Part shown: positions 1 through 8,550 of the stretch, one piece after another | How the letters are laid out: each line of letters opens with the position of its first letter | Numbering within the stretch: position 1 is the first letter of the stretch | Assembly: GCA_963815375.1 (NCBI GenBank) | Contig: CAWFGX010000005.1 | Coordinates: 806,001-870,000 of the forward strand | Reading direction: 5' to 3' | DNA from: JASHPR01 sp963815375 | GTDB taxonomy: Bacteria > Actinomycetota > Actinomycetes > Streptosporangiales > Streptosporangiaceae | DNA: 64,000 nt | Translations under genes and position numbers: made by a program | Notes under the pieces: generated by a model | The model's database searches: none | The model's input: the letters and a program-made list of their open reading frames with translations, nothing else | Told to the model about the DNA's origin: nothing

Positions 1-485
1 TTCGCGCCGTAGTCCGACGTCCCGGCCAGCGAGGTGCAGTAGCGGGTGGCGCAGTGGCCGGGGGTACCAGCCTGGCCGATCACGGCTCCGATATTCGGGC
101 CGACAAATGTGACCGAGGTGGGCTGGAAGTTGGCCGGCACCGGGCTCGCGGAGCCGGCCGCGGACAGGGACGACGCGGGTACCGGAATCCTGGTGCTGTT
201 CCGGGAATTGACGGATCCGCTGCCGCTCCCGGACCGGAGCCGGCTGGCCGACGTTGGCGTGCCCAGGGCCGCAGGCTTCCCGGTGCCGGGCTGTCCACGC
301 AGGCCGAGCGGGATCGCGACGGCAAGGCCGATGACAACGACGATGCCAGCGGCGGACGTCATGAGCTTCCCCGCCTTGCGCCGGCGGGCCCGGCGCCGGA
401 TCCGCTCGAGGGTTCCTGGCGGCGGGGGCAGCGGCTCGACCGGTGCTTCCAGCCAGGCGTCGAGCCCGTCAAAGGGGTCAGCCAC
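1..485 (-). CDS. membrane-anchored exported protein, partial (C-terminus off window)
   Basis: The gene starts at GTG 485, overlaps the end of the sigma-factor gene by 8 nt and runs off the left edge of the window. About 40 cytoplasmic residues rich in Arg and Pro come first, then one hydrophobic segment (TSAAGIVVVIGLAVAIPLGL), then a Ser/Gly/Pro-rich linker. The visible end holds the pattern FVGPNIGAVIGQAGTPGHCA followed by YCTSLAGTSDYG, which resembles the first blade of BNR/sialidase-like propellers found in actinobacterial exported proteins. The overlap with an ECF sigma gene suggests translational coupling and a possible role as a membrane partner of that sigma factor, but no anti-sigma zinc-finger motif is visible. 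The propeller assignment is tentative. Confidence 0.6.
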   Translation of the reverse strand, partial: MADPFDGLDAWLEAPVEPLPPPPGTLERIRRRARRRKAGKLMTSAAGIVVVIGLAVAIPLGLRGQPGTGKPAALGTPTSASRLRSGSGSGSVNSRNSTRIPVPASSLSAAGSASPVPANFQPTSVTFVGPNIGAVIGQAGTPGHCATRYCTSLAGTSDYGA

Positions 486-984
486 GTGACCCCCCCTTTG
501 TGTCCTCGAGCGCGGCTTTCAGCCGCGCTCGAGCGTGAAACAGGTCCGCCTTGACCGTCCCTTCGGGCATGCGGAGCATCGCAGCGACCTCGCGGATACC
601 GAACCCACCGTAGTAATGCAGCAGGAACGCGCTGCGCAGCCGCTGGGGGAGTGCCTCGATCAGCACGCGCACGTCGACGTCCTGGGCCGGATGGCAGGCA
701 GGGTCGGCCGGGGCGGCCGCTGTGAGATCCCGGATTGCCCGGCGCTCCCGGCCGGACTTGCGCCAGTGGTCCCTGACCAGGTTCGTGGCGATCATGTAAA
801 GGTAGCTCTGCGGATTGTCCAGCCCCGACCACCGGGCCAGCAGGCGGGTGAAGGCCTCCGAGGCGATCTCATGCGCGGTGTCATCGTCGTTCACCAGCTT
901 GCGGACCCATCCGGCGAGCCTGGGATAACTGGAGTTGAAAAGGTCCTCGGCCGCCTGGCGGTCAATGGTGCGGAGCCTGGCCAC
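478..984 (-). CDS. ECF-subfamily RNA polymerase sigma factor
   Basis: 168 residues from GTG 984, a normal ECF length. Region 2 is seen at AEDLFNSSYPRLAGWVRKLV through SYLYMIATNLVRDHWRK, the -10-binding helix area. Region 4 is seen at LIEALPQRLRSAFLLHYYGG followed by GIREVAAMLRMPEGTVK, a helix-turn-helix for -35 recognition. The GTG start is preferred over more upstream in-frame codons because a GAGGCGAGGG ribosome-binding stretch lies just before it and the ECF homology begins there. The downstream gene overlaps the stop codon and encodes a single-pass membrane protein, which is the usual layout for a sigma and its membrane regulator. Confidence 0.9.
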   Translation of the reverse strand: MARLRTIDRQAAEDLFNSSYPRLAGWVRKLVNDDDTAHEIASEAFTRLLARWSGLDNPQSYLYMIATNLVRDHWRKSGRERRAIRDLTAAAPADPACHPAQDVDVRVLIEALPQRLRSAFLLHYYGGFGIREVAAMLRMPEGTVKADLFHARARLKAALEDTKGGSRG

Positions 985-1232
985 CGAGTTCCCTCGCCTC
1001 ACAGCAGGAGCCGACAGCGCCAGCTGCGGTCCCGGCGCCGTAAGCACGTCACCGAAAAGCGCAGTACGGCCCGCGTCATCTGACCGATATGCGACGTATT
1101 CTACCACAAATCCAGCCGCGCTTTCCCGATAAATGGCCGTGCGCAAGGAACGCCCGACGCATTCCTTCGGCACTGAGACTGTCGGCGCGTTCACCTGGTT
1201 GCGCCCAATCTCGCTGGGCCGGCGCGCTCACC

Positions 1233-1266
1233 TATACTGGAGCGGATAGTAGGACGTCCTACTATC
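1233..1266 (+). promoter_or_regulatory. promoter -10 and perfect 22-bp palindromic operator
   Basis: In the 314-bp divergent gap between the sigma gene and the mutase gene, TATACT at 1233-1238 makes a good -10 box for the plus strand. Directly after it lies a perfect 22-bp inverted repeat at 1245-1266, with half-site GATAGTAGGAC followed without a spacer by its exact reverse complement. This covers the expected transcription start, so a dimeric repressor bound there would block the mutase gene. No convincing -35 box is seen. The cognate regulator is not identifiable in the window. The rest of 985-1232 shows no other clear structure. Confidence 0.7.
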
Positions 1267-1298
1267 TGGTCCACGAGGAGGTGGTTGCGATTACTGCG

Positions 1299-2969
1299 AT
1301 GGATGCGCAGGGCGACCACGGCAGGCAGCGCTGGCAGCAGCGGTACGACGCGACCCGGGTCCGCGACGCGGACTTCACCACGCTGTCCGGGGTTGAGGTC
1401 GACCCTGTGTACGGGCCGCCTGACGGCGCGGTTGTGCCGGGCTTCGACCGGATCGGCTGGCCGGGGGAGTACCCGTTTACCCGCGGGCTTTACCCGGCCG
1501 GGTACCGCGGACGGACCTGGACCATCCGGCAGTTCTCCGGGTTCGGCAACGCCGCGGCGACCAACGCGCGGTACAAGATGCTGCTGCGCGGGGGCGGCGG
1601 GGGCCTGTCGGTGGCGTTCGACATGCCCACGCTGATGGGCCGCGACTCCGACGACCCGAGGTCGCTCGGTGAGGTCGGGCACTGCGGCGTGGCCGTCGAC
1701 TCCGCCGCCGACATGGACGTGCTCTTCGGCGGGATCCCGCTGGCTGACGTGACCACGTCCATGACGATCAGCGGCCCGGCGGTGCCTGTGTTCTGCATGT
1801 ACCTGGCGGCTGCGGAGCGCCAGGGTGCCGACCTGGGACAACTAAACGGCACGCTGCAGACCGACATATTCAAGGAGTACATCGCCCAGAAAGAATGGCT
1901 GTTCCCGCCCCAGCCACATCTGCGGCTGATCGGCGACCTGATGGAGTACTGCGCGCAGCGCATCCCCGACTACAAGCCGCTGTCGGTATCCGGCTACCAC
2001 ATCAGGGAGGCTGGATCGACGGCTGCCCAGGAGCTCGCGTTCACGCTGGCCGACGGGTTCGCCTACGTGGAACTTGGCCTGTCGCGCGGGCTGGATATCG
2101 AGACGTTCGCTCCCGGACTTTCGTTCTTCTTCGATGCTCATATCGACTTCTTCGAGGAGATCGCCAAGTTCCGCGCCGCCCGCAGGATCTGGGCGAAATG
2201 GCTGCGCGACGTCTACGGGGCCCGCACCGAGCGGGCGCAGTGGCTGCGCTTCCACACCCAGACAGCAGGGGTCTCGCTGACAGCGCAGCAGCCGGAGAAC
2301 AACATCGTGCGCACGGCCATCGAGGCACTCGCTGCGGTCCTCGGCGGGACGAACTCGCTGCATACGAACGCGCTGGATGAAGTGCTCGCGTTGCCGAGCG
2401 AGAAGGCGGCCGAGATCGCTCTGCGCACCCAGCAAGTGATCATGGAGGAGACCGGGGTTGCCAACGTCGCCGACCCGCTCGGAGGCTCGTGGTTCCTGGA
2501 GTCGCTGACCGGCAGGCTCGAAGCGGAGGCCGAGGAGATCTTCGCCCGGATCCGTACGATGAGCCCGGACGGCACGATGACCGGCGGGATCCTGCGCGGC
2601 ATCGAGAACGGGTGGTTCACGGGAGAGATCGCTGAGGCCGCCTTCGCCTACCAGCAGAAGCTGGAGAAGGGCGACAAGCGGGTCGTCGGGGTCAACTGCC
2701 TGACCGAGACCGTCGGCGAGCCAGTGGAGATCATGCGGGTCAGCGACGAGGTCGAGCGCGCGCAGGTACGTGAGCTGGCGGTGCGCCGCAGCGAACGCGA
2801 CCAGCCGGCTGTCGACGCCGCGCTGGCGGCGATGGTGTCCAGCGCCAGGTCCGGTGGCAACATGATCGAGTCCATCCTGGACGCGGCCCGGGCAGAGGCG
2901 ACCCTCGGCGAGATCTGCGGGGCCCTGCGCGACGAGTGGGGCGCCTACACCGAGGCTCCGGCCTTCTAG
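1299..2969 (+). CDS. methylmalonyl-CoA mutase-family protein, large (catalytic) subunit
   Basis: About 556 residues, containing the acyl-CoA mutase TIM barrel but no C-terminal B12-binding (DxHxxG) domain. It therefore belongs to the split type (as in IcmA or HcmA) that needs a separate small cobalamin subunit, which is not in this window. Family landmarks are TWTIRQFSGFGNAAATN, FDMPTLMGRDSDDP, TSMTISGPA, PPQPHLRLIGDLMEYC, SGYHIREAG, FHTQTAGVSLT, and VRTAIEALAAVLGGTNSLHT. The reaction is a 1,2-carbon-skeleton rearrangement of a branched or short acyl-CoA. Whether the substrate is methylmalonyl-, isobutyryl- or a hydroxyacyl-CoA cannot be settled by eye. The start is uncertain: ATG 1299 is used, with GAGGAGG at 1275-1281, but the spacing is long. 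An upstream palindrome suggests repression. Confidence 0.85.
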   Translation: MDAQGDHGRQRWQQRYDATRVRDADFTTLSGVEVDPVYGPPDGAVVPGFDRIGWPGEYPFTRGLYPAGYRGRTWTIRQFSGFGNAAATNARYKMLLRGGGGGLSVAFDMPTLMGRDSDDPRSLGEVGHCGVAVDSAADMDVLFGGIPLADVTTSMTISGPAVPVFCMYLAAAERQGADLGQLNGTLQTDIFKEYIAQKEWLFPPQPHLRLIGDLMEYCAQRIPDYKPLSVSGYHIREAGSTAAQELAFTLADGFAYVELGLSRGLDIETFAPGLSFFFDAHIDFFEEIAKFRAARRIWAKWLRDVYGARTERAQWLRFHTQTAGVSLTAQQPENNIVRTAIEALAAVLGGTNSLHTNALDEVLALPSEKAAEIALRTQQVIMEETGVANVADPLGGSWFLESLTGRLEAEAEEIFARIRTMSPDGTMTGGILRGIENGWFTGEIAEAAFAYQQKLEKGDKRVVGVNCLTETVGEPVEIMRVSDEVERAQVRELAVRRSERDQPAVDAALAAMVSSARSGGNMIESILDAARAEATLGEICGALRDEWGAYTEAPAF

Positions 2970-3035
2970 CGAGCCCGCAGCGGCCGGCCGCTGGCCTGCG
3001 TTTCCCGCTAGTTGCCCGGGAAAGAAATCAGATTC

Positions 3036-3559
3036 ATGAAGGAACTCCGGGAGTTGCGCCGCACGTTCTTCGAAGAGCTTGACGCGCGGCAGCGGGCCGC
3101 ACTGCTGAGCTGGCTCGGGTTTACCGGGACATTCGGGCTGGTACGCGCGCTTACATATTCCATAAAGTCCGGCAAGGGACCATTTCGCAACCTCAGCGTG
3201 GGCGGGGAGCATCTGCACCACTACATGTGGGGGATCGGCATGCTCGCCGGGGTGGGGGCCATCGCCGTCCATGGCGAGGATGCCCGGCGCCGGCACCCTG
3301 CGGTCGCCACCAGCTACGGGCCGGCCTGGCGCTGATCGTGGACGAGTTCGCGCTGCTGCTGGACCTGAGGGATGTGTACTGGGCCAGGCAGGGCCGGATC
3401 TCCGTGGATCTCGGCATCGGCGGCGTGGCCATGGCCGGCTCCTACTTCGCCGCGCTGCCTCTGCTGCGGGCGTTGCGGCGCGAGCATCAGCGCGACCGTA
3501 GCGAAGCCGCCGAGCGTGGCGCGGACGGCGTCGCAGGCAGCGCGCAGTCGGCCGCGTAA
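3036..3559 (+). pseudogene. conserved membrane protein, interrupted by a single-base frameshift
   Basis: Translation from ATG 3036 (MKELRELRRTFFEELDARQR) reads through LSVGGEHLHHYMWGIGMLAG and then falls into a stop at 3334. If one extra G is supplied in the GGG run at 3318-3320, the frame continues as a natural membrane protein with ALIVDEFALLLDLRDVYW and ISVDLGIGGVAMAGSYFAAL to a TAA at 3557. Two to three hydrophobic segments are visible. The conserved HHYMWGIGM block followed by IVDEFALLLDL is one continuous family pattern, so the two halves are one gene. The function is unknown. The break may be a homopolymer error. Confidence 0.75.
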
Positions 3560-3616
3560 CCAGCAGCGAGCGGCCACAGTGCCAGGATGGTTGCTCGCAT
3601 GGGGCAGGATAGAACC

Positions 3617-4603
3617 ATGCAGCCCTCGCGGGATTTCTCTCTTCGCGGCGCCGTCGACCTCGGCGCCCGGCAGGTCGCGGCTCAGCGCAGGCAGCAGGCG
3701 GCCCAGGCCACGAGCTCCGGCGGCCAGTCGGCACACGTGATCGACGTCACCGATCAGACCTTCAACGCCGACGTGGTCGAGAGGTCACGCAGCGTTCCCG
3801 TGGTCATGGACCTGTGGGCCGAGTGGTGCGGGCCGTGCAAGCAGCTGTCGCCCGTGCTCGAGAAGCTCGCAGCCGAGGCAGACGGCGCGTGGATCCTGGC
3901 CAAGGTGGACGTCGACGCCAGCCCGCAGCTGAGCGCCGCCCTCCAGGTGCAGTCGATCCCGATGGTGGTGGCCGTGATCGCCGGCCAGGTGGTGGACGGC
4001 TTCCTAGGCGCGCTGCCCGAAGCCAACGTCCGTGAGTGGCTCGGCCAGATCATGCAGGTCGCGCAGCAGCTCGGCCTGCCAGGCGCCGCCGCCCCCGCCC
4101 AGGGCCAGGCTGACGGGGCCACGCAGCAGCAGAGCGCAGGGGCGGCGGCGGGCCCGCTGGCAGCGGCCAGGCGTGGTGCCGGTGAGGCTGCCGACCCGGG
4201 GTTCGCCGAGGCGCAGCAGGCCCTGGAACGCGGCGACCTTGACAGCGCGGCCGGGGCGTTCGAGAAGGTGCTTGCGTCGGCGCCAGGGCACCCGGCCGCC
4301 GCGATGGGGCTGGCGCAGGTCGAGCTGATCAGGCGGGTCAACTCCTACGACCGGGCAAAGGTGGTCCGGGACGCGGAGGAGAACCCTGACGATCCGGACG
4401 CGCAGGGGCGGGTCGCCGATATCGACGTCGCCCTCGGCCGGGTCGACGACGGATTCGGCCGGCTGCTCGACACGGTCAGGCGGACCTCAGGCGACGAGCG
4501 GAACAGGGCCCGGCTGCACCTGCTGCAGCTGTTCGAGGTTCTGCCGCCCCGGGACCCGCGGGTCACCAAGGCGCGGTCCACGCTGTCCAGCCTGCTGTTC
4601 TGA
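3617..4603 (+). CDS. thioredoxin-domain protein with TPR-like C-terminus (CnoX/YbbN type)
   Basis: ATG 3617 is chosen because GGGGCAGGA lies 7-8 nt before it and actinobacterial homologues begin with this MQPxRDFSLRGAVDLGARQ pattern. Residues about 40-150 form a thioredoxin fold with the WCGPC site (Cys71, Cys74) and the cis-Pro region QSIPMVV. After an Ala/Gln-rich linker the last 120 residues are alpha-helical and TPR-like (AQQALERGDLDSAAGAFEKV, then HPAAAMGLAQVELI). The family (YbbN/CnoX) acts as a redox-linked holdase/co-chaperone. It is cytosolic, with no signal peptide. It follows the broken membrane gene after about 57 nt, with no clear operon link. Confidence 0.88.
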   Translation: MQPSRDFSLRGAVDLGARQVAAQRRQQAAQATSSGGQSAHVIDVTDQTFNADVVERSRSVPVVMDLWAEWCGPCKQLSPVLEKLAAEADGAWILAKVDVDASPQLSAALQVQSIPMVVAVIAGQVVDGFLGALPEANVREWLGQIMQVAQQLGLPGAAAPAQGQADGATQQQSAGAAAGPLAAARRGAGEAADPGFAEAQQALERGDLDSAAGAFEKVLASAPGHPAAAMGLAQVELIRRVNSYDRAKVVRDAEENPDDPDAQGRVADIDVALGRVDDGFGRLLDTVRRTSGDERNRARLHLLQLFEVLPPRDPRVTKARSTLSSLLF

Positions 4604-4632
4604 AGGGTTCCCTGGTCTGGGCTGCTTCCGGG

Positions 4633-5271
4633 TCAGTGCGGGGCGGCGTCGGCCAGCTGTTCCAGCGCTGGCAGGGCCGCAGCTAGCGCGCCGAGCTGGT
4701 CCGAAGACAGCGTGAGCAGGCTGTCGGCGAGCAGGACCGTGCTCTCCTGCCGGATCCGGTCCAGGACCTCGTGCCCGCGCGCGGTGACCACGAGCTCCCA
4801 CACGCGGGCGTCGCCCGGTACCGCGCGGCGCTCCACGTAGCCCTGGTCCTCCAGGGCGCTCACCAGCCGGGTGAGCGTCGACGGGGCGACCCGCTCTGCG
4901 GCGGCCAGGTCACCCAGGCGCAGCGGCCCGCTCCGCTCGACAGTGGACAGGGCGGCAAGCTGCGTCGGCGTCAGGCCAGCCAGCTCGTGCTTGCGCAGCC
5001 GCCGCGACAGCCGCGCGATCGCGACCCGCAGCCTGGTGACATCGACGACCGGCGGAAGGCCCGCCGGGACCGGCCCCTTCGTCGCAACTGGCCCGTTCGT
5101 CGCAACTGGCCCTGTGGCAGCAACTGGCCCTGTGGCTGAAACGGGCAGAGTCGTTGTGACTGCCGCCGCGCGGCCGGCTGGCCGGGCACCATCCCCGCGC
5201 GCCAGACCGTCACCAGCCGGCGGGACGCCGCGGGTGAGGCTGTCCTCGCTGCCGGCGCTTATGTCAGGCAT
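4633..5271 (-). CDS. MarR-family transcriptional regulator with a repeat-containing N-terminal extension
   Basis: The C-terminal 140 residues are a typical MarR winged helix (ELAGLTPTQLAALSTVERSG, LGDLAAAERVAPSTLTRLVS, LEDQGYVERRAVPGDARVWE). The first 70 residues are an extra low-complexity tail with six-residue repeats of the type GPVATN/GPVATK, encoded by a DNA tandem repeat. It converges on the thioredoxin-like gene with a 29-nt gap. Ligand and targets are unknown. ATG 5271 has only a weak ribosome site, so translation may begin inside the tail, but no better ATG is seen before the MarR core. Confidence 0.82.
   Translation of the reverse strand: MPDISAGSEDSLTRGVPPAGDGLARGDGARPAGRAAAVTTTLPVSATGPVAATGPVATNGPVATKGPVPAGLPPVVDVTRLRVAIARLSRRLRKHELAGLTPTQLAALSTVERSGPLRLGDLAAAERVAPSTLTRLVSALEDQGYVERRAVPGDARVWELVVTARGHEVLDRIRQESTVLLADSLLTLSSDQLGALAAALPALEQLADAAPH
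5072..5143 (-). repeat. four 18-bp tandem repeats inside the marR-like gene
   Basis: Units at 5072-5089, 5090-5107, 5108-5125 and 5126-5143 share the pattern GGCCC[C/G/T]T-x-GT-x-GCAACT (plus strand) and keep the frame. They encode repeated Gly-Pro-Val-Ala-x-x on the minus strand. The first two and last two copies are most alike. The tract could expand or contract without a frameshift. Confidence 0.85.
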
Positions 5272-5365
5272 TCCATCAGCGTACGTGCTGGCAGGTCATC
5301 CAGCCCCCAGCACTCCTGCGGGCGGTGCCGCGCAAACTCCCGGGATTGTGGCGCATCATGGACAC

Positions 5366-5941
5366 ATGGAGGCTGAATCCCTCGGCGGTCGGCTCCTCGT
5401 GGCCACGCCGCTGCTCGGTGACCCCAATTTCCGGCGCACCGTGGTCCTGATCGTCGAGGACGAGCCAGAAGAGGGCACGCTTGGCGTCGTCCTGAACCGT
5501 CCGACCGAGGTCCAGGTCGGGCAGGTGCTCGAGGCGTGGACTGCGCTTGTCACCGGACCGACCGTGGTCTTCAAGGGCGGTCCGGTCTCGCCGAACAGCG
5601 CGCTGGCGCTGGCGCTCGCGCGGGGCGAGGACGAGCCCCTGGGCTGGCGCTCCCTGGATGGGTCCAGTCTGATGTCCCGGATCGGCCTTGTGGACCTGGA
5701 GGCACCGCCGGAGCTGCTGGCCGGGGGCATCACGTCGCTGCGGGTCTTCGCTGGCTACGCAGGCTGGGGGCCCGGGCAGCTGCGCGAGGAGATAGAGGAG
5801 GGAGCGTGGTATGTGCTCCCCGGTGAGCCGACGGATGCGTTCCTGACCGAGCCGGAGCGGCTGTGGCCAGCCGTGCTGCGGCGGCAGGGCGGCGAGTACG
5901 CCATCGTCGCAACCTATCCCGAGGACCCGCTGCAGAACTGA
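5366..5941 (+). CDS. UPF0301 (YqgE/AlgH) family protein
   Basis: 191 residues from ATG 5366. The family signature is clear: ESLGGRLLVATPLLGDPNFR, VVLIVEDEPEEGTLGVVLNR, KGGPVSPNS, and the late FAGYAGWGPGQLREEIEEGAW. The protein is a cytosolic alpha/beta fold with no established biochemical role, although AlgH was first described through alginate regulation in Pseudomonas. It is divergent from the MarR gene; the start codons are about 95 nt apart and may share a control region. Confidence 0.9.
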   Translation: MEAESLGGRLLVATPLLGDPNFRRTVVLIVEDEPEEGTLGVVLNRPTEVQVGQVLEAWTALVTGPTVVFKGGPVSPNSALALALARGEDEPLGWRSLDGSSLMSRIGLVDLEAPPELLAGGITSLRVFAGYAGWGPGQLREEIEEGAWYVLPGEPTDAFLTEPERLWPAVLRRQGGEYAIVATYPEDPLQN

Positions 5942-5974
5942 TCCGCGCTTGCGCAGCGCGTAGACTCGCTACCC

Positions 5975-6217
5975 GTGAGTACCGGAAGCGATGTCAGGGA
6001 AGACACCCGGGTCGTTCCCGACCTGAATGTTGGCGACGGCGATCACGAGCGGTTCGCCCACTACGCCGACAAGGACAAGATCATGGAGAGCGCCGTCACC
6101 GGCACGCCGGTGGTCGCGTTGTGCGGCAAAGTCTGGGTACCGACCCGCGACCCGCAGCGCTTTCCTGTGTGCCCGGAGTGCAAGGAGATCTACGAGTCGC
6201 TGCCTGGCGGCGACTGA
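5975..6217 (+). CDS. DUF3039 family small protein
   Basis: 80 residues from GTG 5975, 33 nt after the UPF0301 gene. The strongly conserved block VVALCGKVWVPTRDPQRFPV followed by CPECKEIYESL, with Cys at the ALCGK and CPEC positions, is diagnostic of the actinobacterial DUF3039 family and suggests metal binding or a redox site. Function is unknown. Its 3' end overlaps the convergent pncA gene by 28 nt. Confidence 0.88.
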   Translation: MSTGSDVREDTRVVPDLNVGDGDHERFAHYADKDKIMESAVTGTPVVALCGKVWVPTRDPQRFPVCPECKEIYESLPGGD

Positions 6218-6783
6218 GCGCCGCCAGACAGCTCGACCCCCGCGGTGCGCAGCTCGTCCAGGGCTGCCCTGGTCGTGTCCGCGGCCACGCCAGCGCTGAG
6301 GCCGAGCAGCACCCTTGTGTCGAAACCGGCGGCCGCGGCGTCGGTCGCTGTTGCCCGCACGCAGTGGTCGGTGGCCAGCCCGGCGACGTCAACAGACGTG
6401 ACGCCGTGATCCCGGAGCCAGGCGCTCAGCGGGACGCCGTCCTGGTCAGCGCCCTCGAAGCCGCTGTAGGCAGCCGCGTGCGCGCCCTTGCGGAAAACCG
6501 CCTCGATCTGGCTGGTGTCCAGCGCGGGGTGAAAGTCCGCGCCCTGTGTGCCCGCGACGCAGTGCGGCGGCCAGGTGCCGACATAGTCGGGATGGTCGGA
6601 AAAGTGCCCGCCCGGGTCGATGTGATAGTCCTGCGTCGCCACGATCCAGGAGTAGTCACCCCGATCTGGCCCGGCCAGGTACCCGCTGATGGCCTGGGCC
6701 ACCCCGGCGCCTCCAGACACCGGGAGCGAGCCGCCCTCGCAGAAGTCGTTCTGAACGTCGACGATCACCAGCGCTCGAGCCAC
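6190..6783 (-). CDS. pncA: nicotinamidase (isochorismatase-like fold)
   Basis: 197 residues from GTG 6783. It converts nicotinamide to nicotinate in NAD salvage. The catalytic triad is Asp9 (IVDVQNDF), Lys99 (VFRKG) and Cys141 (LATDHCVRATA). Metal ligands Asp52, His54 and His60 lie in the pattern QDYHIDPGGHF. The gene lies just 13 nt downstream of pncB on the same strand, so the two consecutive steps of the pathway are probably co-transcribed. In actinomycetes this enzyme also activates pyrazinamide. Confidence 0.93.
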   Translation of the reverse strand: MARALVIVDVQNDFCEGGSLPVSGGAGVAQAISGYLAGPDRGDYSWIVATQDYHIDPGGHFSDHPDYVGTWPPHCVAGTQGADFHPALDTSQIEAVFRKGAHAAAYSGFEGADQDGVPLSAWLRDHGVTSVDVAGLATDHCVRATATDAAAAGFDTRVLLGLSAGVAADTTRAALDELRTAGVELSGGAQSPPGSDS

Positions 6784-6796
6784 ACGCCGAGCTTAG

Positions 6797-8158
6797 TCAG
6801 GCATCTGCCTCCTCGTCAGGGCGGAACACTGTCGGGATCGCCGGGTAGCCGCGGGAGAACTGCCGCGCGTGCGCCGGAAGCTCAGCGACCGTTTCGCGGT
6901 GCCGGAAGCGCGCCGCCGAGAGCGGCTCCGCGCCGACGATCTCACCACCACGCACCAGCGGGCGCAGCAGCTCCCGGTCGCCAGGGCCAGGCTCGGGCGG
7001 CACCGTCGTCACGATCTCCGCGACCGCGATCCCGGCATTGTCGCGCTGGCGCACCGCCCACTTGCGCCCGCCGCGGCCGGGCTTGCCCACCGAGCGCTTG
7101 GCCACCGGCTGCAGCGGCGCGGACGGCCTGCCGCCGTCAGAACGGGCGACCAGCTTGTACACCAGGGCCGCAGTCGGCGCGCCGGACCCGGTGACCAGCG
7201 ACGTGCCCACCCCGTACCCGTCCACCCGCGTGGCGGCCAGCGCGGCGATCGAGTACTCGTCCAGGTCACCGGTGAGCACGATCCTGGTCTTTGCCGCGCC
7301 GAGCGCGTCCAGCTGCGCGCGCACCTGGCCAGCGACCACAGCCAGGTCTCCGGAGTCGACCCGGACCGCGCCCAAACCGGGGCCCGCGAGCTCGACAGCG
7401 GCCCGCACGGCTGCCTCGACGTCGTAGGTGTCCACGAGCAGCGTGGTTCCAGACCCGAGCGCGTCCAGCTGCGCAGCGAACGCCTCCCGCTCAGACCCGT
7501 GCACAAGCGTGAACGCGTGCGCGCTGGTACCGCTGGTCGCGACGCCGTACTCCCGGCCTGCGCGCAGGTTGGACGTGGACGCGAAGCCGGCGATATACGC
7601 GGCCCGGGCGGCGGCTACCGCGGCCATCTCGTGTGTGCGGCGCGAGCCCATCTCGATCAGCGGGCGGTCGCCCGCCGCTGTGACCATGCGGGACGCGGCC
7701 GAGGCGATGGCGCAGTCATGGTTGAGGATCGACAGCGCCAGCGTCTCCAGCACAACGGCCTCGGCGAACGTGCCCTCAACAACCAGGATCGGGGAGCCTG
7801 GGAAGTAGCAGTCGCCCTCCGCGTATCCCCAGATGTCCCCTCTGAACACGTAGGACTCCAGGTAGCGGAGGGTAGGGTCATCGGCGATGCCTGCCCGCTG
7901 CAGGAACTCAAGCTCGGCCGGGCCAAACCGGAACCGTGTCACCGCGTCGAGCAGCCGGCCGATGCCGGCGACGACCCCGTATCGCCGGCCGTGCGGCAGG
8001 TGCCTGGCGAACACCTCGAAGACCGAACGGCGCTCCGCCGCCCCGCTGCGCAGCGCGGCGCGCAGCATAGTCAGCTCGTAATGATCGGTCAGCAGGGCTG
8101 TGCTGGCCTGCGGGCCAGCGGGGGACGGCGGGCCCGCTATGTCGGGGTCACTGGTCAC
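6797..8158 (-). CDS. pncB: nicotinate phosphoribosyltransferase
   Basis: 453 residues from GTG 8158. Makes nicotinate mononucleotide from nicotinate and PRPP, the step after PncA. Landmarks are LLTDHYELTMLRAALRSG at the N-terminus, GSRRTHEMAAVAAARAAYIA, FASTSNLRAGREYG, GTSAHAF with the His expected to be phosphorylated, VDTYD, and VRVDSGDLAVVAGQVR in the barrel. It is the first gene of a pncB-pncA operon and is divergent from clpS. Confidence 0.93.
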   Translation of the reverse strand: MTSDPDIAGPPSPAGPQASTALLTDHYELTMLRAALRSGAAERRSVFEVFARHLPHGRRYGVVAGIGRLLDAVTRFRFGPAELEFLQRAGIADDPTLRYLESYVFRGDIWGYAEGDCYFPGSPILVVEGTFAEAVVLETLALSILNHDCAIASAASRMVTAAGDRPLIEMGSRRTHEMAAVAAARAAYIAGFASTSNLRAGREYGVATSGTSAHAFTLVHGSEREAFAAQLDALGSGTTLLVDTYDVEAAVRAAVELAGPGLGAVRVDSGDLAVVAGQVRAQLDALGAAKTRIVLTGDLDEYSIAALAATRVDGYGVGTSLVTGSGAPTAALVYKLVARSDGGRPSAPLQPVAKRSVGKPGRGGRKWAVRQRDNAGIAVAEIVTTVPPEPGPGDRELLRPLVRGGEIVGAEPLSAARFRHRETVAELPAHARQFSRGYPAIPTVFRPDEEADA

Positions 8159-8259
8159 CAGGGAAGCCTACGTTCGCACCGGCCGCCTCTGGCCGCCGGC
8201 GTCCCGAGCACACCGCGGCCCTGGCAGACTGGATTACTACGCACAGGGAGGTGACGAAC

Positions 8260-8550
8260 GTGAGCGTGGCACCTGCCGAGGTTCAGCGGCCGGAGACGGG
8301 GCAGGAGACGATGCCCGACTCGCCGTGGGTCACAATCGTGTGGAACGACCCGATCAACCTGATGTCGTACGTGACCTACGTGTTCCAGAGGGTCTTTGGC
8401 TACGCCAAGCCTAAGGCGGAGAAACTGATGCTCGACGTGCACCACAAGGGCAAGGCGGTTGTCTCGTCCGGCGTGCGCGAGGCGATGGAGCGCGACGCCG
8501 AAACCCTGCACGGCTACGGCCTGTGGGCGACGATCAGCCACGACTCGTGA
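8260..8550 (+). CDS. clpS: ATP-dependent Clp protease adapter ClpS
   Basis: 96 residues from GTG 8260, which has AGGGAGG eight nt before it; the in-frame GTG at 8251 overlaps that ribosome site and is less likely. ClpS delivers N-degron substrates to ClpAP/ClpCP. The substrate pocket elements are present: WVTIVWNDPINLMSYVTYVF (Asn29, Asp30) and LMLDVHHKGKAVVSSG with the two His residues. The stop overlaps the next gene by 4 nt, so translation is coupled to the DUF2017 protein, which is the usual actinobacterial arrangement. Confidence 0.95.
   Translation: MSVAPAEVQRPETGQETMPDSPWVTIVWNDPINLMSYVTYVFQRVFGYAKPKAEKLMLDVHHKGKAVVSSGVREAMERDAETLHGYGLWATISHDS

Noticed and set aside
1842..3734. Long minus-strand open frame across the acyl-CoA mutase gene
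   Set aside because: It is fully antisense to a well-conserved enzyme, with no recognisable domain of its own.
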